Under the pieces are notes generated by a model. That model saw only the letters and a program-made list of their open reading frames with translations, was not told the origin of the DNA and did no database searches. This document shows, piece by piece, positions 1 to 5,150 of a stretch of 5,591 nt of DNA. The stretch comes from Candidatus Methanoperedens sp. (GTDB lineage Archaea; Halobacteriota; Methanosarcinia; Methanosarcinales; Methanoperedenaceae): contig JAPZAN010000206.1 of the NCBI GenBank assembly GCA_027460605.1, forward strand, positions 1 through 5,591. Direction: 5' to 3'. Positions within the stretch are counted from its first letter, which is position 1. Each line of letters begins with the position of its first letter. The position numbers were made by a program, and so were the translations under genes.

Positions 1-330
1 TTCTGCGCAATCAGGCAACTTCTGCGCCCAATTGCACTTTAACAGAACTGAAAGGATAAGGCAATTTTTTCCTTTTTAGTTCCGGAATTAGAAGATTTCT
101 GGATAAAATAGCCGATTTATGAGGTTTTAATAATTATGCATGTCTATTACCCTATGCCAATCACGGCAAAAGTGGAATGTGCCGGGGGGTCGCATTTCGC
201 CTCCTATTTTTTTCACTTCATAAAAAATCAGATCAATTATGACAATAATTGCTCCAATAAATAGGTTTATAAAGGTTAAATCCAAGTTTAAGCTGGAGAA
301 TTTTAAAATGAATTCAAGAAGGAATCGTCT
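1..330. other. AT-rich stretch without a supported gene
   Basis: No convincing coding region is seen in about 330 bases. All three plus-strand frames entering from the left edge stop early, at 42, 59 and 76, so the 3' end of a truncated plus-strand gene could be here, but none of the short tails is recognisable. A T-rich run at about 65-78 could act as an archaeal-type terminator for such a gene; this is weak. A plus-strand frame at 136-264 and a hydrophobic minus-strand frame at 127-396 exist but look like chance. The part nearest the winged-helix gene holds its likely promoter. Confidence 0.5.
266..273 (+). promoter_or_regulatory. TATA-box-like promoter element for the winged-helix gene
   Basis: The octamer TTTATAAA matches the archaeal TATA-box consensus. 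By the usual 25-nt rule transcription would start near 295-298. That leaves a leader of about 35-45 nt before TTG 331 or ATG 340, with an AAGGA ribosome-binding site at 319-323. This spacing supports an original translation start at 331 or 340, not at GTG 411. The region is AT-rich, so a chance match is possible. Confidence 0.4.
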
Positions 331-410
331 TTGCAAACAATGGACAACTATTTGAGTCAACGAACGCGAAGATAGATCATTTACCTCCCTCGGCAAAGCT
401 TGTTTTCAAA

Positions 411-638
411 GTGCTGGAATCCAGCGGCTTTTTGACACAAAAGGATATTGCGAGGGAAACCTATCTTCCGGCAAGAACAGTCAGATACGCCCTGAACAGA
501 CTGAAAGAAGAAAATATATTGCAGGAGCGCTTCTATTTCCAGGATGCGCGCCAGAGCCTGTACGGGCTGAACCGGACTCTGGCTTGCCTGAATTTATATT
601 CATATAATGCTTTATTTCACTCTATCACGCTTTCCTGA
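411..638 (+). CDS. Winged helix-turn-helix (MarR-like) transcriptional regulator, 5' end disrupted
   Basis: This is a small archaeal DNA-binding protein, probably a transcription regulator; its target is unknown. The core reads LTQKDIARETYLPARTVRYA, a helix-turn-helix with its recognition helix, followed by LNRLKEENIL and the wing segment FYFQDARQSLYGL. The first start codon in the intact frame is GTG at 411, which has no ribosome-binding site and cuts off most of the conserved first helix. The same frame stays open upstream to 312 and encodes KIDHLPPSAKLVFK just before 411, matching the usual family N-terminus, but it has no ATG, GTG or TTG. A plausible true start (TTG 331 or ATG 340, MDNYLSQ) lies in a different frame, so a one-base deletion near 352-363 is likely, either real or a sequence error. 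The last 14 nt overlap the 3' end of the convergent TusA-like gene. A role in controlling the neighbouring operon is possible but unsupported. Confidence 0.7.
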   Translation: MLESSGFLTQKDIARETYLPARTVRYALNRLKEENILQERFYFQDARQSLYGLNRTLACLNLYSYNALFHSITLS

Positions 639-858
639 TAAAGATATGATATACTCCTTTTTTGATCACAACATCGATGAACTCATGACCTGAATTAGTC
701 AGCCATACATCGATATTCTGCCAGGCTTCCGGATCGTTAGCTATCACTTCGATTACTGCGCCTTTTGGCACCTTTTCGATCTCATGCTGGGTTCTGATAA
801 GTGGGTAAGGGCATTTTTCGCCTCTGACATCTAACTCAAATTCTGGAATTATAGCCAA
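625..858 (-). CDS. tusA: TusA/SirA-family sulfur carrier protein
   Basis: This is a 77-residue cytoplasmic protein of the TusA family, which carries persulfide sulfur on a cysteine and hands it to partner enzymes. The N-terminal signature LDVRGEKCPYPLIRT contains the CPxP motif (Cys16-Pro-Tyr-Pro19), with Cys16 the expected sulfur-carrying residue. The length and the fold pattern after it (AVIEVIANDPEAW, then GHEF and VYHIFI strands) are normal for the family. The start codon is TTG at 858. It was chosen because GAGGAG (865-870) lies 6 nt before it, the frame closes at 880-882, and no ATG exists near the conserved start. It is the last gene of the nitrogenase-like operon, so it may supply sulfur for the NifB or NifX steps; this is inference, since TusA homologues also serve tRNA thiolation and other pathways. 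Confidence 0.85.
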   Translation of the reverse strand: MAIIPEFELDVRGEKCPYPLIRTQHEIEKVPKGAVIEVIANDPEAWQNIDVWLTNSGHEFIDVVIKKGVYHIFIRKA

Positions 859-860
859 TT

Positions 861-932
861 TTATCTCCTCTTTTGACTTTCATTTTTATTAATCACATTC
901 TTAACATGTTTTCTTTTTAAATTCTTGTTCAT
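861..932 (-). CDS. Possible 23-residue basic peptide
   Basis: This short reading frame exactly fills the gap between the NifX-like and TusA-like genes. Its ATG (930-932) overlaps the NifX-like stop as ATGA, a typical coupling arrangement. An AAAGGTGGAT stretch about 6 nt upstream could be its ribosome-binding site. Its stop (861-863) sits next to the GAGGAG site of the TusA-like gene. The product begins MNKNLKRKHVKN and ends ESQKRR, with 9 Lys/Arg in 23 residues and no Cys. I do not recognise it. In an A-rich spacer a 24-codon frame rich in AAA/AAT codons can arise by chance, so translation is uncertain. The translation signals at both ends are the only positive evidence. Confidence 0.25.
   Translation of the reverse strand: MNKNLKRKHVKNVINKNESQKRR
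865..870 (-). promoter_or_regulatory. Ribosome-binding site fixing the TTG start of the TusA-like gene
   Basis: GAGGAG on the minus strand stands 6 nt before the TTG at 858. It decides the unusual start codon: the next upstream in-frame stop is at 880-882 and no alternative ATG or GTG lies between. Confidence 0.7.
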
Positions 933-1258
933 CTTATCCACCTTTCATATTTTATTAAAGCCTCATCAATTAAATAAGGCGCTTCAACTGGGCTTATTCC
1001 ACTCTTTATTAATTCCTCTTCTGCTCCGCCCCCGATCCTGGCGCAAAGAACTGCTTTGCAGTCCATGATCAGGGAGATGGCACTGCCCAACGCATTATCT
1101 GAGTGACCGTTCTCTGCTGAACCGCATACCGGTTTATTTGCTCTTTCTTCGATAAATCGAATTTTGCCATTATCAACCTCGAATATCAAAAACCGGGAAG
1201 CCTTCCCGAAATGCTGGTTGATAACCTTGCCATCACTTGAAACAACTGCCACTTTCAT
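929..1258 (-). CDS. NifX/NafY-family dinitrogenase iron-molybdenum cofactor-binding protein
   Basis: This 109-residue protein is the size of the stand-alone Nitro_FeMo-Co domain shared by NifX, NafY and the C-terminus of some NifB proteins. These bind iron-sulfur cofactor precursors such as NifB-co and carry them between NifB and the apo-enzyme. The family pattern is clear: MKVAVVSSDGKVINQHFGKA at the N-terminus (His16 in the HFG motif), RFLIFEV, then ISLIMDCKAVLCARIGGGAE with the glycine-rich turn, and SGISPVEA near the end. Cys45, Cys67 and Cys72 and His16 and His52 are candidate cluster ligands. GGAGGA (1265-1270) lies 6 nt before the ATG, and the NifB-like stop is 15 nt upstream. Many archaea have several paralogues of this family in non-nitrogenase contexts, but the operon position here points to cofactor handling for the adjacent NifDK-like enzyme. 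Confidence 0.88.
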   Translation of the reverse strand: MKVAVVSSDGKVINQHFGKASRFLIFEVDNGKIRFIEERANKPVCGSAENGHSDNALGSAISLIMDCKAVLCARIGGGAEEELIKSGISPVEAPYLIDEALIKYERWIR

Positions 1259-1264
1259 CCTGCA

Positions 1265-1270
1265 TCCTCC
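1265..1270 (-). promoter_or_regulatory. Ribosome-binding site of the NifX-like gene
   Basis: GGAGGA lies 6 nt before the ATG at 1258, in the 15-nt spacer after the NifB-like stop codon. It supports the chosen start and independent ribosome loading within the operon. Confidence 0.6.
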
Positions 1271-1273
1271 ATT

Positions 1274-2173
1274 TTATCCATGAGAAAACGCCAGAGGCGC
1301 ATCGCCATAAAGCATATGCCTGAACTCACTCACTCCAGGGATACCCACTGCATCTGCGCGGCACTGCTTGCAGTGCTTGAATACCTTAAGATATTTCTCT
1401 GCAGCTTCCCTTGCATGCTGCAACTCATCGCAATCCGGCGCAGTATGATCAATCATTTCATTTTGCGGAATCAGGGGGATTATATTTACAATAGATGCTC
1501 CTGCTCTTGCTACTGCTTCTGATATCTCGCCTATATGCCTGTCGTTTATCCCGACTGCAAGAACGATATTGACCTTCACAACTGCCCCAAGACTGGTAAC
1601 TTTTCTAATGCCGGTAAGCTGTGCATTGATGAGATGTTTTGCTGCTTCAACTCCATGCATTACCCTGTTATTTACAATTATACCGGCGCAGAGTTTAGCA
1701 AGTATTTCAGGATTGACCGCATTAACAGTGACAGTCAGGGTTCTGATTCCAACCTCTACTATTTTTTCTGCTTTATCTGGAAGAAGAAGCCCATTGGTGC
1801 TCAGGCATTTTATCATATCCGGATACGCTTTGTTTATTATTTCAAATGTCTCCAGAGCATAATCAGAAGCAAGAGGATCACCTGGTCCTGCTATTCCTGC
1901 AACTGTTATTTCGGGACACAGGCATAGAGCTTTTCCCAGCATTTCAAGGGCTTCTCCGGGTGATAATAATCCAGATGTCACCCCAGGTCGGTTCTCGGTT
2001 TTGTTGAAGCTTCGCCTGCAAAATTTACACTGTATATTACAGGTCGGAGAAACAGGCAGATGGATCCTGCCTGATTTTCCATGAGCCTCACTGCTAAAGC
2101 AGGGGTGTATTTGTGAGACGTGTAAGAAACCAGAGGGAATACCCCTCTTCACGCCGAAAATATCTTGTTTCAT
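1274..2173 (-). CDS. nifB: NifB-family radical SAM cofactor-assembly enzyme, lacking one conserved Cys
   Basis: NifB fuses two Fe4S4 units into an Fe8S9C cluster (NifB-co), inserting a carbide from S-adenosylmethionine. This 299-residue protein has the length of archaeal NifB without a fused NifX domain. Visible motifs in order are HPCFSSEAH (Cys25), GRIHLP (His38), the radical SAM triad CNIQCKFC (Cys45, Cys49, Cys52), NRPGVTS (from 61), GIAGPGDPLA (from 93), KCLSTNG (Cys123), TVTVNAV, VKVN and GINDRH, and the NifB-specific C-terminal HCKQCRADAVG (His267, Cys268, Cys271). Canonical NifB has another Cys six residues after the third radical SAM Cys, in KYDCxNESRPGV. Here that place is Lys58 and no Cys lies between Cys52 and RPGV. 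The loop is also one residue shorter. The ATG overlaps the NifK-like stop (ATGA) and has only a weak AGGT upstream, suggesting translational coupling. It most likely makes the cluster for the NifDK-like enzyme; the lost ligand may mean a modified mechanism. Confidence 0.88.
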   Translation of the reverse strand: MKQDIFGVKRGIPSGFLHVSQIHPCFSSEAHGKSGRIHLPVSPTCNIQCKFCRRSFNKTENRPGVTSGLLSPGEALEMLGKALCLCPEITVAGIAGPGDPLASDYALETFEIINKAYPDMIKCLSTNGLLLPDKAEKIVEVGIRTLTVTVNAVNPEILAKLCAGIIVNNRVMHGVEAAKHLINAQLTGIRKVTSLGAVVKVNIVLAVGINDRHIGEISEAVARAGASIVNIIPLIPQNEMIDHTAPDCDELQHAREAAEKYLKVFKHCKQCRADAVGIPGVSEFRHMLYGDAPLAFSHG

Positions 2174-3603
2174 GCGACCTGTGCAAACTGCTCCGTTGAT
2201 TTCTTGTATCCATGCTTAACAAGAGTGCTGTTGATCACCAGATGCATATCTTTCATAAGGATAGTCACCATATCCTCTATCAGGGTAATGGAACCTCTAT
2301 ATCCTGCGTAACCCCGTGATAATATGACACGATCTGTTATTGGGTAAGACACGCTCAATCTTGGAATATCCAGGTTTTCAGCTACTTTCGTATCGAATGA
2401 TCCAGCAAATAAGAAATTAGGTCGTGTTTCTTCCAGTGCGGTCCATATCTTATTGCCGTCCGATTCAATGATTATTCGCGGCTTCAGATCATAGTCCAGA
2501 TCAAGGATCTCCTTTCTAATGGTATCATGAATCTCTATTGGAGGTTCATCAGTGACCGCAACGAATGTAGGATTCATCCCAAAATCATTAGCAAGGAATT
2601 TTATCAATCCAATAGCATATGTTGAATCCGCAATTACTCCGATATCTCTTTGCAGGTTAAATCCCGCATATAAATGTCCGATCCGATCCAATTGCTTGAG
2701 GAATTGCTCTTCTTCAGAATCAATAACGAACTCGACCAGTTTGCTGTCTATGCCAAGCTCTTTTCCAACTTTTCTTATGAATTTTGACGTTTCAGATCCT
2801 ATGGGCAAACTGTATTTTATCCATGGGACGCCAAACTTTTCTTTAAATAATTCTGCTGTGGGCACGCCCACATACTCTGATAACACAATGTTCAGATCCG
2901 CATTAGATGACTTCTTTATCGTATCGACCGTATCATAATCCCCTGACCAACGAACTGATACCCCAAGCCTGTTCATGAGTCTTTTTAGTTCGTTAATATT
3001 ACCCTGCCAGAATGGGTCCTGTGCTGGAACGATACCAAAGAGATTGACCGAAAGCTCCTTCTTATCGGCTTCATTTTTGTTCGGAGGCTCCACTAATTGT
3101 TCAACCAGGGCTTTTCCAACCATGTCATAGCCGACATAGCTATTTCCCTTAAAGCCTGGCGTTTCGACCATTATGATGGTCTGGTCACTTCGTTCTTTGA
3201 ATTGATCAACGATTGTCCTTATATCATCTCCGATCAGTGCAACCTGACAGCCGCTGAGAACAAAATAAACATCAGCGTCCGTTATCTCAAAACTTGCTTT
3301 CATCTGCTGAACAAGTCGTCCTTCACCGCCAAAAATGACGTGTTTTTCAACCAGGCTTGTAGAGGGTGTCATAAGTCCTCTTGCATGACCGTATGTCTGC
3401 CAGCCGCTTCCAAAGCACTGTCCCATGTACAGATTTCTAGAGCAGCCTGCAGAAGAATGAACTATCGGTATGGCGCCGACTATACCCCATACCGTAGCAA
3501 GAGCGCCTCCAAGAGCACAGGTAAACCTGGGCGAAATAGTGCATGAAACATTTGATCCAGTCAAAGGGGCATGGATGGTTTCAATTTCAGATTCTTCAGG
3601 CAT
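2170..3603 (-). CDS. Nitrogenase-like NifK-family beta subunit
   Basis: This 477-residue protein belongs to the NifK/NifN branch of nitrogenase component 1 and should pair with the NifD-like subunit as an alpha2-beta2 heterotetramer in the cytoplasm. Three cysteines expected to hold the P-cluster are present in their usual settings: Cys29 in TCALGGA, Cys54 in HSSAGCSRN, and Cys119 in SGCQVALIGDDI. Between them sits the family block VIFGGEGRL (from 89). The mid-section RWSGDYDTVDTI and the segment FGVPWIKYSLPIG are typical of the second domain, and SVSYPITDRVIL with GYRGSITLIEDM marks the C-terminal domain. It lacks the long N-terminal extension of many bacterial NifK proteins. The ATG has GAGGTGA (3610-3616) 6 nt upstream, inside the end of the NifD-like gene, which it overlaps by 8 nt. 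The retained P-cluster ligands argue for an electron-transferring catalytic subunit rather than a degenerate scaffold, though a NifN-like role is not excluded. Confidence 0.88.
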   Translation of the reverse strand: MPEESEIETIHAPLTGSNVSCTISPRFTCALGGALATVWGIVGAIPIVHSSAGCSRNLYMGQCFGSGWQTYGHARGLMTPSTSLVEKHVIFGGEGRLVQQMKASFEITDADVYFVLSGCQVALIGDDIRTIVDQFKERSDQTIIMVETPGFKGNSYVGYDMVGKALVEQLVEPPNKNEADKKELSVNLFGIVPAQDPFWQGNINELKRLMNRLGVSVRWSGDYDTVDTIKKSSNADLNIVLSEYVGVPTAELFKEKFGVPWIKYSLPIGSETSKFIRKVGKELGIDSKLVEFVIDSEEEQFLKQLDRIGHLYAGFNLQRDIGVIADSTYAIGLIKFLANDFGMNPTFVAVTDEPPIEIHDTIRKEILDLDYDLKPRIIIESDGNKIWTALEETRPNFLFAGSFDTKVAENLDIPRLSVSYPITDRVILSRGYAGYRGSITLIEDMVTILMKDMHLVINSTLVKHGYKKSTEQFAQVA

Positions 3604-5137
3604 GAACTTTCACCTCGTTATTGATTCCAAAGTCTTTTCCATATACCACCTCATCAACTTCATCTATGAGGAATCTGTATGGATCCGGGTACTGTAACCA
3701 TTCTTTCTTATAGGGGAATTTTCCATATTTCGTGGTATAAGCTTCCACTTTTTTATGATACGATGGATTTCTCAGTACATATGCCAGGCTTCGTGCTGTT
3801 TCAAGAGCACCTGTATATCCCATATGGGGTCGTGCAAAATCAAAAGTCGTAAGAGTTACAACTCCATTCTTTGCAAACCAGATAGATGGTTCGAAATCTC
3901 CGAAATATATATCCGGTTTGCCTTTTTGAACCATATTCAGTGTTTCAGTTACCTGTCCTATACCGGAGATAACAAGCGGGAAGTCGCCGCCCTTTTTAAT
4001 AAGGCTTTCAAGGGAATTTTGATTGATCGGAGGATCATACTGGAATGCGTTGACGCCCATTACTTTCATTCCAAGTTCCATCGCAAGACTTGCGCATCCA
4101 AGCGCTCTTGGGATATTAACGCTTATGAATACTGACTTACCCTCCAGTTCTTTTTTATATTTATTGAATTCAGGCATTATTCGGTCGTGTTCTTCTTGAA
4201 TTATTTTTTCGCCTTCCTTCTCCTTTCCAAAATGTTTAGCTACTTTTCGTACCCAATCATCCGTGTAATCAATGCTGGCTGCATAGTGCGTGTCAATTAA
4301 CGGAACTCCCCATCGTTTCTCAAGCTGGTCTGCAAGATAATGAGATGCCTGGGAACAAAGAGCGACAGACGCTGCAGATTCCGTTGCATATTCAAGGCTG
4401 TTCAAGGAACTATAATTTAATATAACGTTCGCTTTTAGGCCAAGCTTCCCCAGCAATTCGATAAAGGGCTGCTCGTCGATAGGACCTATTGTAGGGCCGC
4501 TGATGAGATTTACGGTATCTTTTTTCTTCTCTCTTGGCTCTTTTATCACGTGTTCTATTAATTCATGCCACATGATGTCCCACATTGTTCCCACATGCAA
4601 TGTTTTATAACCTTCACAATGAACTGCAAAAACATTAGCTTTTACCTGGGATTGTACGTTTTTAATAGATGCTTCTACATCATCTCCAATGATGCCTGCA
4701 GCGCATGATATCCCTACTGCGATCGCTTTAGGATGGAAATATTTATCCGTTTCAAGAATTGCTTTTTCAAGCTTGCTGGCTCCTCCAAAAACAACATCCT
4801 GTTCATTGAGCTCAGTTGTAATAATATCAGTCGTTGTTACCGGAACTCCTCTTGACCTTTGCTGTATAGGACCGAACAGTCCGAATAATATAGCACCGGC
4901 TGTGCAGCCAACTGGAGAGTGGGCAAGCACTTTAACTTCCGGGAAAGCGCATGTATTAAGCAGGGCAGCTATAAAAGCGCATGATCCTGATCCTGAATAA
5001 GTCCTGCATTTTCGCGGCATATTTTTTTCTTTTGAGCATTTTAATAGTTCTGATGCATTACCACCAAAATGCACGATCCCATCAAGGCGTTGTTCTCTTC
5101 CCTGGAAAACTCCAATATCTCTTTCAAAAGTTGACAT
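3596..5137 (-). CDS. Nitrogenase-like NifD-family catalytic alpha subunit
   Basis: This 513-residue protein is a component 1 alpha subunit homologue. P-cluster cysteines are recognisable at Cys53 (GSGSCAF), Cys78 (HSPVGCTAG) and Cys145 (GISCAAGIIGDDV), and the block VVFGGASKLEKAI follows the NifD pattern. Cys261 in VALCSQASHYLADQLEKRWG aligns with the cysteine that holds FeMo-co in NifD (HCYRSMNYI). Near the C-terminus RPHMGYTGA aligns with NifD PYHGFDGF, but His438 falls one residue before the cofactor histidine position, where Met439 lies. In the CEGY segment (from 174), Gln191 and His195 of Azotobacter NifD correspond to Val182 and Trp186, and Arg96 corresponds to Gly86. These changes argue against ordinary N2 reduction, while the cluster ligands suggest an active reductase. 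ATG was chosen because GAGGTGA (5144-5150) lies 6 nt upstream and overlaps the NifH-like stop. Candidate classes are methylthio-alkane reductase-like or other uncharacterised archaeal groups. CfbD is less likely because a NifK partner and NifB are encoded alongside. Confidence 0.88.
   Translation of the reverse strand: MSTFERDIGVFQGREQRLDGIVHFGGNASELLKCSKEKNMPRKCRTYSGSGSCAFIAALLNTCAFPEVKVLAHSPVGCTAGAILFGLFGPIQQRSRGVPVTTTDIITTELNEQDVVFGGASKLEKAILETDKYFHPKAIAVGISCAAGIIGDDVEASIKNVQSQVKANVFAVHCEGYKTLHVGTMWDIMWHELIEHVIKEPREKKKDTVNLISGPTIGPIDEQPFIELLGKLGLKANVILNYSSLNSLEYATESAASVALCSQASHYLADQLEKRWGVPLIDTHYAASIDYTDDWVRKVAKHFGKEKEGEKIIQEEHDRIMPEFNKYKKELEGKSVFISVNIPRALGCASLAMELGMKVMGVNAFQYDPPINQNSLESLIKKGGDFPLVISGIGQVTETLNMVQKGKPDIYFGDFEPSIWFAKNGVVTLTTFDFARPHMGYTGALETARSLAYVLRNPSYHKKVEAYTTKYGKFPYKKEWLQYPDPYRFLIDEVDEVVYGKDFGINNEVKVHA
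3610..3616 (-). promoter_or_regulatory. Ribosome-binding site of the NifK-like gene, inside the NifD-like 3' end
   Basis: GAGGTGA lies 6 nt before the ATG at 3603 and within the last codons of the NifD-like gene. The heptamer and spacing are identical to those of the NifD-like gene, which would suit equal production of the two subunits. Confidence 0.65.
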
Positions 5138-5143
5138 TATTTT

Positions 5144-5150
5144 TCACCTC
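5144..5150 (-). promoter_or_regulatory. Ribosome-binding site of the NifD-like gene, overlapping the NifH-like stop
   Basis: The minus strand reads TGAGGTGA, where the first TGA (5149-5151) is the NifH-like stop codon and GAGGTGA is a strong archaeal ribosome-binding site 6 nt before the ATG at 5137. Termination and reinitiation are therefore probably coupled. Confidence 0.65.

Noticed and set aside
1..27. TTCTGCGC repeated at 1-8 and 20-27
   Set aside because: There are only two copies of 8 bases, with diverging sequence after them; too little to call a repeat array or operator.
136..264. Plus-strand 42-codon frame starting ATG with a GAGG 11 nt upstream
   Set aside because: It has no recognisable features, the ribosome-binding spacing is too long, and it is of chance length.
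127..396. Minus-strand 89-codon frame with a hydrophobic segment (LTFINLFIGAIIVIIDLIFY), and inside it an ATG at 195 preceded by GGAGG
   Set aside because: The 5' part is antisense to the conserved start of the winged-helix gene and has no ribosome-binding site. Hydrophobic frames are common by chance in T-rich DNA. The inner frame is only 22 codons with a short 4-nt spacer.
594..607. Palindrome TTATATTCATATAA in the 3' part of the winged-helix gene
   Set aside because: It is short and pure A/T in an AT-rich stretch, with no T-run following on either strand, so it is neither a convincing terminator nor an operator.
1535..1927. Long plus-strand frames opposite the NifB-like, NifK-like and NifD-like genes (e.g. 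1535-1927, 2552-2938, 3097-3546, 3755-4135)
   Set aside because: They are antisense to strongly conserved genes, unlike any family I know, and are shadows of the real coding strand.
3596..5137. NifD-like protein as CfbD (F430 biosynthesis) or BchN/ChlN
   Set aside because: CfbD works without a NifK partner or NifB. BchN/ChlN systems likewise need no NifB, and no BchB-like features are seen in the partner.
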